A stretch of DNA of 30,829 nucleotides from Symbiodinium natans (GCA_905221605.1 CAJNDS010000723.1:50001-80829), one strand, 5' to 3'; shown: positions 8,323-19,153, counted from the stretch's first letter. The notes: generated from the sequence alone by a model not told the origin. Made by a program: numbers and translations.

Positions 8323-11300
8323 GTGCGCCAGGCAATGTTGTGGACGGTGCTAGAATCAAGGAAGGGGGTTTCTGGATGGTTCAAAAAGCAAATGGCCCGG
8401 TGCCATAAGCAAATGGTAGGGGCTGTGCAAATGGAAAAAGAGCTGGGCGGTGCAACAAGCAATGTTCTGGGTAGTGCTATAAGAAATCAAGGGGGTTGCC
8501 GGACGGTGCAAAAAGCAAATGGCTCGGTGCCATCCGCAATTGGTAGGGGCTGTCCGAAAAGCAAATATGAGAAATGAAAAGGGTTCTGGGTGGTGCAACA
8601 ACCAATTGGCAAGAGTTCTGTGCAGTGTTAGAGGGCGGTGCTATGCGCAAATGGCAGGAGTTCCTTGAAAAATGCAAAGTGCTTTGGGTAGTGCACAAGG
8701 AAATGGCAGGAGTTTTAGGCGGTGGTACCGGGCGGGGCAAAAGCAAATGGCAAGGTTTCTGGGTGGTGCAAATGGAAGGCAAGCTGGGCGGTGCTGGACG
8801 GTGCAAAGGGCCACTGGCCCGGTGCTATAAGCAAATGGTAGGGGCTGCGCCTTAAGCACATAGGAAAAAGGGCTTGGCGGTGCAACAAGCAATGTTCTGG
8901 GTGGTGTGCGCCAGGCAATGTTGTGGACGGTGCTAGAATCAAGGAAGGGGGTTTCTGGATGGTTCAAAAAGCAAATGGCCCGGTGCCATAAGCAAATGGT
9001 AGGGGCTGTGCAAATGGAAAAAGAGCTGGGCGGTGCAACAAGCAATGTTCTGGGTGGTGTGCGCCAGGCAATGTTGTGGACGGTGCTAGAATCAAGGAAG
9101 GGGGTTTCTGGATGGTTCAAAAAGCAAATGGCCCGGTGCCATAAGCAAATGGTAGGGGCTGTGCAAATGGAAAAAGAGCTGGGCGGTGCAACAAGCAATG
9201 TTCTGGGTAGTGCTATAAGAAATCAAGGGGGTTGCCGGACGGTGCAAAAAGCAAATGGCTCGGTGCCATCCGCAATTGGTAGGGGCTGTCCGAAAAGCAA
9301 ATATGAGAAATGAAAAGGGTTCTGGGTGGTGCAACAACCAATTGGCAAGAGTTCTGTGCAGTGTTAGAGGGCGGTGCTATGCGCAAATGGCAGGAGTTCC
9401 TTGAAAAATGCAAAGTGCTTTGGGTAGTGCACAAGGAAATGGCAGGAGTTTTAGGCGGTGGTACCGGGCGGGGCAAAAGCAAATGGCAAGGTTTCTGGGT
9501 GGTGCAAATGGAAGGCAAGCTGGGCGGTGCTGGACGGTGCAAAGGGCCACTGGCCCGGTGCTATAAGCAAATGGTAGGGGCTGCGCCTTAAGCACATAGG
9601 AAAAAGGGCTTGGCGGTGCAACAAGCAATGTTCTGGGTGGTGTGCGCCAGGCAATGTTGTGGACGGTGCTAGAATCAAGGAAGGGGGTTTCTGGATGGTT
9701 CAAAAAGCAAATGGCCCAGTGCCATAAGCAAATGGTAGGGGCTGTGCAAATGGAAAAAGAGCTGGGCGGTGCAACAAGCAATGTTCTGGGTAGTGCTATA
9801 AGAAATCAAGGGGGTTGCCGGACGGTGCAAAAAGCAAATGGCTCGGTGCCATCCGCAAGTGGTAGGGGCTGTCCGAAAAGCAAATATGAGAAATGAAAAG
9901 GGTTCTGGGTGGTGCAAAAACCAATTGGCAAGAGTTCTGTGCAGTGTTAGAGTGCGGTGCTATGCGCAAATGGCAGGAGTTCCTTGAAAAATGCACAGTG
10001 CTTTGGGTAGTGCACAAGGAAATGGCAGGAGTTTTAGGCGGTGGTACCGGGCGGGGCAAAAGCAAATGGCAAGGTTTCTGGGTGGTGCAAATGGAAGGCA
10101 AGCTGGGCGGTGCTGGACGGTGCAAAGGGCCACTGGCCCGGTGCTATAAGCAAATGGTAGGGGCTGCGCCTTAAGCACATGGGAAAAAGGGCTTGGCGGT
10201 GCAACAAGCAATGTTCTGGGTGGTGTGCGCCAGGCAATGTTGTGGACGGTGCTAGAATCAAGGAAGGGGGTTTCTGGATGGTTCAAAAAGCAAATGGCCC
10301 GGTGCCATAAGCAAATGGTAGGGGCTGTGCAAATGGAAAAAGAGCTGGGCGGTGCAACAAGCAATGTTCTGGGTAGTGCTATAAGAAATCAAGGGGGTTG
10401 CCGGACGGTGCAAAAAGCAAATGGCTCGGTGCCATCCGCAAGTGGTAGGGGCTGTCCGAAAAGCAAATATGAGAAATGAAAAGGGTTCTGGGTGGTGCAA
10501 AAACCAATTGGCAAGAGTTCTGTGCAGTGTTAGAGTGCGGTGCTATGCGCAAATGGCAGGAGTTCCTTGAAAAATGCAAAGTGCTTTGGGTAGTGCACAA
10601 GGAAATGGCAGGAGTTTTAGGCGGTGGTACCGGGCGGGGCAAAAGCAAATGGCAAGGTTTCTGGGTGGTGCAAATGGAAGGCAAGCTGGGCGGTGCTGGA
10701 CGGTGCAAAGGGCCACTGGCCCGGTGCTATAAGCAAATGGTAGGGGCTGCGCCTTAAGCACATGGGAAAAAGGGCTTGGCGGTGCAACAAGCAATGTTCT
10801 GGGTGGTGTGCGCCAGGCAATGTTGTGGACGGTGCTAGAATCAAGGAAGGGGGTTTCTGGATGGTTCAAAAAGCAAATGGCCCGGTGCCATAAGCAAATG
10901 GTAGGGGCTGTGCAAATGGAAAAAGAGCTGGGCGGTGCAACAAGCAATGTTCTGGGTAGTGCTATAAGAAATCAAGGGGGTTGCCGGACGGTGCAAAAAG
11001 CAAATGGCTCGGTGCCATCCGCAAGTGGTAGGGGCTGTCCGAAAAGCAAATATGAGAAATGAAAAGGGTTCTGGGTGGTGCAAAAACCAATTGGCAAGAG
11101 TTCTGTGCAGTGTTAGAGTGCGGTGCTATGCGCAAATGGCAGGAGTTCCTTGAAAAATGCAAAGTGCTTTGGGTAGTGCACAAGGAAATGGCAGGAGTTT
11201 TAGGCGGTGGTACCGGGCGGGGCAAAAGCAAATGGCAAGGTTTCTGGGTGGTGCAAATGGAAGGCAAGCTGGGCGGTGCTGGACGGTGCAAAGGGCCACT

Positions 11301-11973
11301 GGCCCGGTGCTATAAGCAAATGGTAGGGGCTGCGCCTTAAGCACATGGGAAAAAGGGCTTGGCGGTGCAACAAGCAATGTTCTGGGTGGTGTGCGCCAGG
11401 CAATGTTGTGGACGGTGCTAGAATCAAGGAAGGGGGTTTCTGGATGGTTCAAAAAGCAAATGGCCCGGTGCCATAAGCAAATGGTAGGGGCTGTGCAAAT
11501 GGAAAAAGAGCTGGGCGGTGCAACAAGCAATGTTCTGGGTAGTGCTATAAGAAATCAAGGGGGTTGCCGGACGGTGCAAAAAGCAAATGGCTCGGTGCCA
11601 TCCGCAAGTGGTAGGGGCTGTCCGAAAAGCAAATATGAGAAATGAAAAGGGTTCTGGGTGGTGCAAAAACCAATTGGCAAGAGTTCTGTGCAGTGTTAGA
11701 GTGCGGTGCTATGCGCAAATGGCAGGAGTTCCTTGAAAAATGCACAGTGCTTTGGGTAGTGCACAAGGAAATGGCAGGAGTTTTAGGCGGTGGTACCGGG
11801 CGGGGCAAAAGCAAATGGCAAGGTTTCTGGGTGGTGCAAATGGAAGGCAAGCTGGGCGGTGCTGGACGGTGCAAAGGGCCACTGGCCCGGTGCTATAAGC
11901 AAATGGCAGGGGCTGCGCCTTAAAACAAATGGGAAAAAGGGCCTAAAGGCGGTGCAACAAGCAATTTTCTGGG
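8323..11973. repeat. Higher-order satellite: six units of 583 bp (one of 736 bp)
   Basis: Units begin at the string GTGCGCCAGGCAATGTTGTG at 8323, 8906, 9642, 10225, 10808 and 11391. Spacings are 583, 736, 583, 583 and 583 bp. Each unit strings together several diverged monomers of the same family as 7346-8322. Units are nearly identical over hundreds of bases, and the fourth and fifth translate identically in the frames I compared. Units 1-2 share variants (AATTGG, AACCAATTGG, GAGGGCGG) that units 3-6 have changed (AAGTGG, AAACCAATTGG, GAGTGCGG). The last unit diverges from about 11925 and the satellite ends near 12014. This is the organisation of recently homogenised satellite DNA, as in alphoid higher-order repeats, though no relation to centromeres is shown. 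Confidence 0.95.
8906..9211. repeat. 153-bp tandem duplication inside the second 583-bp unit
   Basis: The segment 8906-9058 is repeated directly at 9059-9211, which explains why this unit is 736 rather than 583 bp. The two copies appear identical by eye. The length is a multiple of three, so the plus-strand frame reads straight through both copies. It is a clear snapshot of unequal exchange within one unit. Confidence 0.92.
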
Positions 11974-12014
11974 TGGTGCTATGAAGAAATCAAAAGAGGG
12001 TTTTCTGGATGGTG
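11974..12014. repeat. Terminal diverged satellite monomer
   Basis: GGTGGTGCTATGAAGAAATC and TTTTCTGGATGGTGG are recognisable but altered satellite words. After about 12014 the pattern stops and unique sequence begins. Confidence 0.7.
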
Positions 12015-14390
12015 GGCCCAGCGGCTCTCAGAGCTATCGCTTAATTCGTGCGATGGGTTCGTGGGATGAAAGAGACACGAAGTCTCCCATAAACCCTTTT
12101 TAAATCAAACAATCTCCCACAACAGTCCCCCGAATCCTAAGGCCTAAACCCGAAAACGCATCAAGGTTCCGGCAGCTGATAGAGGCCGAGAGGGCTCATG
12201 CGACAGAGGCGCTACAAAGTGAGCCGCAGAGGTGTTTAGGGTTTAGTGTCTAGGGCTTAGGGCGTTTGGGGCTTGTATGATCGTCTATGTGCGGCAAATG
12301 CATGCACAATCCGCGTGTTGTGAAGCCGCGCAGCCTCTGCCGTGCAGCCGTGTGCTTGCATCACCGCGGTTTAGTTTTTAGGGCTTAAGGGCTTGAATTT
12401 TGGGAACCCTAAACCTGGTAGATAGATTATCCAAGCAATATTGGCCATATTCCTCACTAGGGTTCCAAGGAGAGTGTAGGCTTCTCGCATGTTTGCCAAT
12501 CTTGTGGCCGTTTGGCTTTACCAGCAACAGCCAGTCAGACAGTATACTCTCGGATCCTTATGAGTGCAGCAATGTAGTGTAGCATTCCAGCCGCAAAAGT
12601 TATAAGAAGTCCAGATCTCCCGAGCAGCGGCTTCTTGCTGAAATGTATGACATGAACTTTCCGAAATCACGAATCCGAAGTAGCGGGTGGCTTCCGCCAC
12701 AGAATTGCGTGCCATGCAGTGCTTTGCCTTTCTGGAGGCTGAATCTTCATAGCCCGAACACCTGTTGCAGTCGCAGTCTGTGAGCCGACCATGAAGGCCT
12801 TTCGAAGGCCTGGCGCTGATGCGCCGCCGCTAAGGCAGGGGCTTCCAGTATGGAAACCTCCTAGTCTCGGGGGCAAACCCTATACATCGACTTTGCCGCG
12901 AGAGCATAAGTTGCAGTACAAAGTGTAGCTGTGCCTCCAGTTTGCTTTCTGGACAGTTTTTTGCTTCCATCCCAAGCTCCCAGAGTCTGCTCCTTGACGT
13001 TTCTTGATGAGAAGTCGTTGAGAAACGTGAGGAAACTGCCTGCCAATGACACCGACATGCTCCAGAGGGTACCCTGGCAGATAGGTTTACACTTGAGTGC
13101 AGAAGCACCCAGATGGCAGCAAGGTTGTTGACAAGACGGCCTGCCTCCTCAAGCTGCCCTCCAGCCTCGAAGATGCTCAAGAGGCTGGGTGCTTTGATCC
13201 TTTTTTGCACAAGATCCCTGTACTAGGGTTTAGGGACCCCCGTCCCCCTCCCCCCTCAAGAAGAAAAACAACACGTAGTCTAAGGTCGAGCCCAAAAGCT
13301 GCAATACCACATCGTGGTCATGGTATGTCATGGTCCTTATACATCTTGTTAGATTACCTGGTTGGGTGTGCAGGGTGTAGGTGTAGGGAATATTGCTTAA
13401 TTGAGGGGTCTTGGGGCCTCTGGGAAGCCCTTCAAATTTAGGGCTTCAGGCCCCCAATGGCCCCAAAACACTGCACACAAAGGTGACAAACATGTGCATG
13501 GCAAACGGGTAGCGATGCCTCAACCTGCCAATGCCCAAATCAAGCTGAATGAAGTGAATCCTGTTTCGGGTTGGAGGGGCTGCAAGTCTGACGGGCTTGG
13601 CACGGATTCCCGAGCTATTTGAACCTCGGCATGGCAGCACAGCTTCATGTCAGGACGCGGATGGGCGCACACTATCCAAAAGCAGGCCCATGAGCTTTGC
13701 ATGTCCGAACAGCTACGGCCTGCTCTGTATTGTTGTTAAATGGCTACGCTTTTTGTCCAGGCCATCTCTGACGCCAACTGACGTGCCTGATGAGGCCGCT
13801 TGAGCTCGTGTATTCGGTGCTGTATGCATCAGAGCTGAACAGACCGTTGGCTAAGTTGCTCGTCCAAAATTCAAGGAGCTACAGCACACGCCGGACGATG
13901 ACCTCAGTGCGGAGAACTTAGTAGAAGGTCTGCTGCAATTCAGGACCCGCTGCCGGGCTACGTAGAAGAACATGTCGCCAAGGAATCCGACAGCCTTTTG
14001 CCGGATGAAGCGTGTGCCCCGGACATGCGTGCGCTGAGTCTCGAGTCACGAATTGTCCTTGTTTTCGACCCCTGACTCATCTCTTGGCTCTTGCTCTACA
14101 TGCCGTTTGCACCATGTCTCAGTCATGAAGCCAACTTGCAAAATCAAGCGTTATTGGATAGGTGCCGGCTGGTTTTGTTCATCACTGACATGCCGCAGGC
14201 ATGAAACGGCATTAGAGAGCCGCAGCCCCTGCACCCCGCACCCGAGGTTGGCACTCCCACTCCCACCGCAGTGGTGTCTGCAACTGAGGCCCGTGCCCGC
14301 AACAACAAACACTTCCCGATTATCGCGCTCCCTCTGCCTCAGGCACTGGACGAATTCTACAGCAGCTGCGATGCCCCTTCCTTGAAAAAG
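12015..14390. other. No supportable gene; scattered TTTAGGG words
   Basis: Single or double TTTAGGG-like words occur near 12236-12262, 12370-12415 and 13218-13230. Frames on both strands at 12830-13210 look moderately protein-like in either direction and so cannot be assigned. No RNA gene or ordered repeat was found. Confidence 0.35.
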
Positions 14391-14397
14391 CCGTAGC

Positions 14398-14520
14398 ATG
14401 CTCCACCAAAGAGCTGCAAAATTCGACGAGGCGGATCCGGCTGCATTGCAGGATGCTGCCGGGGCATCTGCAGAGCTGCAGCCGCAAGTGGAAGAGCTCA
14501 AGTCTGAGGCAGCGAAGGTG
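14398..14520 (+). pseudogene. Coiled-coil coding relic, copy 1
   Basis: The plus frame starting at 14398 reads through FDEADPAALQDAAGASAELQ and then PQVEELKSEAAK. The Leu/Ala/Glu spacing is that of an amphipathic coiled coil. The stretch ALQDAAGASAEL...LKSEA matches a second stretch at 14953-15036 at about 19 of 27 residues, so the two are duplicates of one coding segment. AAG followed by GTGGGC at its end could be a 5' splice site. No complete gene can be assembled, and the identity of the parent protein is unknown. Confidence 0.45.
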
Positions 14521-14740
14521 GGCAGGGGCAGCTTTCGGAGGAGCGGCAGATATCTCAGTTCCTTTGCTTCCAGGTGCCTGTTTGGTGCAACAAGCTTGCC
14601 GAGCTTGAGGCTTCCCAGGCATGTTGCCTGTTGATGGCTGCTTTTTCATGCGTAAGAAGACGCGAAGATGCCAGAACTCAAGTTCAAAGCTCTTGACTTG
14701 GGACTTGGTGCTGCACGTCAGCTTGTCCCTTGTTTGCAGG

Positions 14741-14880
14741 CCAAGCCAGAATTGGCCCTGCAAGCTCAAGCCGAAGCCACGGAGGCCCACGACAGTAATG
14801 ACTTGCATCCTGGCCGTGCCCACTGTTGACATGTGAGGTGCCCGCACTTCAAGCACAGGTAGCAGACCTGGAGGCCTGCG
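14741..14880 (+). pseudogene. Further coiled-coil fragments between copies 1 and 2
   Basis: Two short plus-strand stretches read ALQAQAEATEAHD (from about 14757) and VPALQAQVADLEACG (from about 14838). They lie in different phases and share the ALQAQ core. They look like decayed or intron-separated pieces of the same repeated coiled-coil region as the flanking copies. A small gene with phase-changing introns is possible but unproven. Confidence 0.35.
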
Positions 14881-14937
14881 GTTGCCCTTACCCCTTGTTT
14901 TGCGCCGTTGCATCGGTGGCCTTGCTCCGTGCTCCGT

Positions 14938-15100
14938 GAGGCACAGCGAACTGCTGAGTTACAAGATGCCGCGAGTGCATCTGCAAAGCTTCAGGAGCAG
15001 GTGGAAAGGCTAAAGTCCGAGGCCTCGCAGGCCGGAACCCACAAGCGCCCAGAAGATGATTTGAAACTTGAGGTGTTGAAAGGGGTGGTCGCTTAGATTG
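14938..15100 (+). pseudogene. Coiled-coil coding relic, copy 2
   Basis: The plus frame reads EAQRTAELQDAASASAKLQ, EQVERLKSEASQAG, then THKRPEDDLKLEVLKG before a stop at about 15094. It duplicates the segment at 14440-14520 with about 19 of 27 residues identical. The start of the frame is not an ATG, so this is part of something larger or a relic. A third, weaker match lies near 15946-15990. Confidence 0.45.
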
Positions 15101-15939
15101 TGGTTTGCGTGCCCCGCAAAAATTATGCTTTTCCTGTGGCTCCCATACACACATATAATGGTTTTCCCGTTGACTCTAATTAGTCTAAGCACGAAAGAAA
15201 CGATTTGTGCGTTCACCTGCAACCCTTGCTTGGGCAATTCAATTTGTTTGGGGTCTTTGCTGACATAATTGAGGGTTGGCGAGGTTTTCAGGCAAGTGTG
15301 AAAGCTCTTCGTGCTTCACCTGTGCTTGGCTGTCGAAGGTGTGGCCACCACCAAGCGTGGTTTCCCACATGTATGAGTTGTCGAAGGCAAGATGCCGTTT
15401 TCATGTGGAACGAGCCTGGATGCACACGACCATCACGACCCTTTCAGGAGCCAGACATGGAACAGGCGAGGGGATTGCACATACCACGCAGTGATGCAAA
15501 AACCGCCAAACCGTGTATCAGGAGAACCCACTACGCCATGCTGAAGCAAAACGCATCAGCAAGAAGCAAATTGCTCAGGCGTGGGAGGCCGCGGCACGTG
15601 TTGTGGAAATCATCACGATACCTTGTAGTCATTGCTTCAGCAACGAACTGTCCTGCTTGAGCAGATCCTGTTTTGCAGGCCTCAGAGCGCCGTTGTGGCT
15701 TCAGCTGGCTTCTGCCAGCCTTCCCGAAGCCAGGTCGTCGCAGCCCCGTCTTTTGGTTTGGATTTGCAGTTTGTATTATCAGAACGGCTCATGCCCAAGG
15801 TCTACCACCTGGCGCTTCCTACACCGCTTGTGCTGTGCCAAGAGTCTACGAGGAACTCACGGAGGCACCGGGCTGCTTGGAGATTGCCCCCTGTCCATTT
15901 GGAAACTTGTAGCCGCAAGTACTGATGTGCTTCGGGCAG

Positions 15940-15993
15940 ATCGTCGCGCACTTGCGGAAGCTGAAGTCTGAAAGCTCCGAACCTGCTTGGTGA
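15940..15993 (+). pseudogene. Possible coiled-coil relic, copy 3
   Basis: A plus frame reads FGQIVAHLRKLKSESSE, which resembles the LQEQVERLKSEASQ core of copies 1 and 2. The match is short, so the assignment is tentative. The frame ends at TGA within a few codons. Confidence 0.25.
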
Positions 15994-15999
15994 AAAGAC

Positions 16000-17300
16000 C
16001 CGCCGTGCTGCCATCTGCGTTGTTCCCTCAAGTCAAGTGACGGTTCGACATGGAACGCCCCGCTGAACAGCACCCAAGAAGCACGAGGCATACAGGCTGC
16101 TCAAATACTTCCTCGCAGTCTGAGGCTAGTGCTGCGATGCCGACCAGCTTTCAACAAGGAACCCACAGCATGGATGAGCTCGACCGTTACTGGCAATGGT
16201 TGCAGTCCTCGAGATGAGCAGAGAGCTAGCCATGTCTTCCAGCGTGAAGAACGCACGAATCGATCGTCGAGTTCGCAGATAGTTCCCCCTTCCTTTCGCT
16301 AGAGCGGTGTAATCGCATAGGGAAAAAAGTCGAGGAACTCCTTGTCAACTTGGGGCAAGGCCAAGTCGGTGTAGTGAGCCTCGGGCATACGGGTGTAACG
16401 CCGGCATGTCGAACCGGGAAGGGCTCTGCCGGGTCTCACGAGCCGCCATCAGCGCATCAAGAACGACACCGCCCAATAAAGATCGTAGCACACAGACTCT
16501 GGTCGGTTCTCCAGATCCTATGCAGATTCTACGCCGGCTTCTCGCAGCACGCCAGCTCAGGTACAGAGTCGCTGAAAGCGCAGTCTTAAGCAAGTACGCA
16601 GCCATGTGTCGCAAGCACCTACCACGGGCACGCACTTTTCCAACCGTCCACAACGGTACAAAATCTATGAGCTCACCGAGTCACGACAACATTGCTACTA
16701 GTACTGAGTGAACAAGCCCCTGCCCGATCCTTGGGTCGTGATGGCTGCGTTGGAGGCGTGTTGGAAGTGTGTGTCGCGTGCAGATGCGCTGTTGCTTGTT
16801 TTACAATTTGTACATCTAGCCCAGCGTGAACTGTTCTTGTCACCCTAGGGGCTGAGCAGCGGCACGGCCTGCCTGGCCCAAGGGCAGGCGAGACGGAGAG
16901 TTGGAGCCCAGCAGAGCTTCTGAAGATTTCATGGCCTGTGTTGAGGCAAGGGCAGACTTGGAGCTGCTGTGCTTTGTTCCTTGGCAACGAAGATTCCAAG
17001 CGTAAAACAGGTCTTGCTTGGCAGGTAGTCAGGTATTTGTCACGAAAGCTAGCTCCGCTCCTTCGAAGCTTGCGGGCGTTCTTGTTTAGCACTTTGTTGT
17101 TGGGACAAACAGCGACAAATCGGAGGTTTAAGGTGCCGTGGCCCCCCACCCCCTCCTCTGCGGGGGAGACATACAAGGGAATCTCATCATGCGGGACCTG
17201 AGCTCCAGATTCTCGATAAGGAGGGCCCCCCCCCCCCTACTAGGTCCCCCATTGTTAGCCAACATTTCTGGATATTTCTGGCGATTTTTGCTATCGCTGT
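16000..17300. other. No supportable gene; unassigned DNA
   Basis: No recognisable domain, RNA gene or ordered repeat was found. There is a C-rich homopolymer near 17226-17238. Frames are short and overlap on both strands. Confidence 0.35.
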
Positions 17301-17323
17301 TGCAGTGCAAGTGTGTCCTGCGT

Positions 17324-17636
17324 GAGCTTGCGTTGTTTGATCTCCGAACTGCGCAAACCGGTTCGCATGACAGCAAGCGAACGAAGCGTGTACCAGACAA
17401 ACTTGCTTTGTGAGAAGTCAGAAGATGTTTCTATGTATGAACTTTTTCGTGCACATGAAGACTGTGAGCGTGCATGCATTGCACGCAGCAAGACAGTGAA
17501 GAGTATCCTGTAATAGGAGCTTGCGTTGTTGATCTCCAACATTCAGACGAGCCGGTTCGTGATTGCAAACAAGCGATGCGTGCCCTGGACGATCTTGCGT
17601 TGTGAGATTTCCTAGGCTGTGTCCTATGTATGACCT
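17324..17636. repeat. Diverged direct duplication of about 120 bp
   Basis: The segment 17324-17442 (GAGCTTGCGTTGTTTGATCT ... CTATGTATGAAC) recurs in diverged form at 17517-17636 (GAGCTTGCGTTGTTGATCTC ... CTATGTATGACC). The copies share both ends and internal words (CCGGTTCG, AAGCG, TTGTGAGA). Translated in the matching frame they give LIS...LLCEKS and LIS...LRCEIS, but copy 2 has lost one base early and has a stop, so a coding origin is only possible, not shown. Confidence 0.6.
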
Positions 17637-18094
17637 GAGCTCATGTGTACGAGAGTTTGTACGATGTGCATAACAGGTTCGACACCTTTTGTACACGCAT
17701 ACATGCTGTCCTACATAACGTCCCCTCGCCTGCTCTGCCGCGAGAAGAAACAGCGACACTGTCTGCTGTGCCCTAGCTTTCGCTCGCCCTGCTCTCGAGC
17801 TTGTTGTGCGAGGGCATTGCGCCTGCAGCCTGCCATCCCCTGCCTGGGGCCGAGTTGAGTGTCTTTTTGAAGACTGTGATTGCCTTATCAGGGGTTTCAG
17901 CCGATCCATGAGCCCAGGCAGCCCATCCGTGAAGAGGCGACGCTCGTTGTTCTGCAATTTTCTACCACGTCCATTCAGCATGCGACTCCCCTGCCAGTGT
18001 CATCCACTTGCATGTCTATCAATATGTTTATTTGGTTGTTCCCCACCCTCAGTGTGGGGTTGTTACATTTTAAAGTAGGCTATTGCTCCTCGCC

Positions 18095-18430
18095 CGGTCT
18101 CCCGGCACCCACCCCGGCACCCAACCCCAGCGACTACCCTGAGACTCCCTGCAACTGTAAAGACTTCCCTGCTGGAGTGCCTAGCCCCAGACTCCCTAGA
18201 GTGCCCAACCCAGACACTAACCCGAGACTTTCTGGAGTGCCCAGCCCCAAAAATTACTCTGCTGATACTTTGAGAGTGCCCAAATTCAGGGACTACCCTC
18301 TCCTGCCACTTGGAGTGTCCAACTTCAATGCTGAAGTGCCCAATCCCGGAGACGACTCTGCAGTGCCCGAACCCAAAGAGAGTACCCAACCCCAGAGACT
18401 ACCCTCCTTGCGTGCGCAATCCCGGAGATT
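18095..18430. repeat. Degenerate 'GTGCCCAACCCC ... GACTACCCT' repeats
   Basis: About eight imperfect repeats of GAGTGCCCAACCCC followed by GAGACTACCCTG-like words are spaced roughly 35-55 bp apart. They keep an open plus-strand frame (17880-18560, no ATG at its start) that reads as a Pro-rich string of VPNP/VPSP motifs. Without an ATG and with irregular spacing I treat it as a decayed tandem repeat rather than a Pro-rich protein. Confidence 0.6.
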
Positions 18431-18595
18431 CCAGGTTGCGGAGGAGTTCCCAGTGGAGGCCATGTGTCTGTTTACTTGTCGTGCAACTACAAGAACTACA
18501 AGAACAGACAGGGGTCACGCACAGTTGTTTGCGTGTGTCCAGAAAACCTTGGGTTTGTAACGAGGGTCAGGCAGCCTCTCCGGGACAAAGGTTTG

Positions 18596-18716
18596 AATAT
18601 AAATACAAATATAAGTATAAATATAACTATAAATATAAATATAAATATAGATATAAATATAAATATAGATATAGATATAAATATAAACATAAATATAAAT
18701 ATGAATATAAATATGA

Positions 18717-18760
<44 letters not shown>
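18596..18760. repeat. (AAATAT)n microsatellite grading into (AT)n
   Basis: Hexanucleotide AAATAT/AGATAT units with single-base variants fill 18596-18729, followed by pure AT dinucleotides to 18758. The frames in all phases stay open because stop codons are rare in the pattern. Confidence 0.95.
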
Positions 18761-18761
<1 letters not shown>

Positions 18762-18794
18762 TGGCCAGTGCCGCCGAGCCCTCAAAAGGCTCGC

Positions 18795-18818
18795 GGGGGG
18801 GGGGGGGGGGGGGGGGGG
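18795..18818 (+). repeat. G24 homopolymer
   Basis: Twenty-four consecutive G residues, directly after the AT microsatellite. Length may be affected by sequencing error. Confidence 0.9.
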
Positions 18819-18921
18819 AGCAAGCATTCAGAGTCGGGCGGTGGAACCTTTCAGTTGCGCAGCTAGTAAGGGGGCCGGTGAGGGGGAGGAGTCAGCGTAG
18901 GCGGGGCCTTAAAATTCACTC

Positions 18922-18960
18922 GGGGTGGGAGGTGGGTGGGTGGTGGGTGGGTGGGTGGGG
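18922..18960 (+). other. Strong G-quadruplex candidate
   Basis: Seven or more runs of three or four G separated by one to three bases (GGGGTGGGAGGTGGGTGGG and onward) satisfy the usual G3+N1-7 quadruplex pattern several times over. It lies between two copies of a GCAAGCAYTCAGAG word (about 18820 and 19091). Confidence 0.75.
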
Positions 18961-19153
18961 TTGGACATGGTTGCAAGCGCAAGAGCCCGAGTTACACTGG
19001 TGGTGGGCCTCCACAGCAGGTGCAAGGGCGGTGGGTACGTGCTGGAGCCCCTTGAATTCCATTCATCCACAGCAAATGACATTGCGGGGGGCAAGCACTC
19101 AGAGCAGGGTGGTGAGGGCGGTGGGGCTACTGCAGGGGTGAGCTTTCACTGAT

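Noticed and set aside
7130-11530. Recurrent minus-strand frames of 75-185 codons rich in Pro, Cys and His (FAYSTGPVALCTVQ type)
   Set aside because: They are translations of the satellite units. They recur at the 583-bp period and change with repeat length, with no independent start or coding bias.
7346-12014. CRISPR array
   Set aside because: There are no short identical direct repeats with unique spacers. The whole unit repeats, and there are no cas genes.
12830-13210. 126-codon minus-strand frame with helical character (LLSIFEAGGQLEEAGRLVNN)
   Set aside because: It starts at GTG, the opposite strand is equally protein-like over the same bases, and no family is recognised.
17880-18560. 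226-codon Pro-rich frame with VPNP/VPSP motifs
   Set aside because: It starts without an ATG and follows irregular degenerate repeats with indels. I could not support it as a protein.
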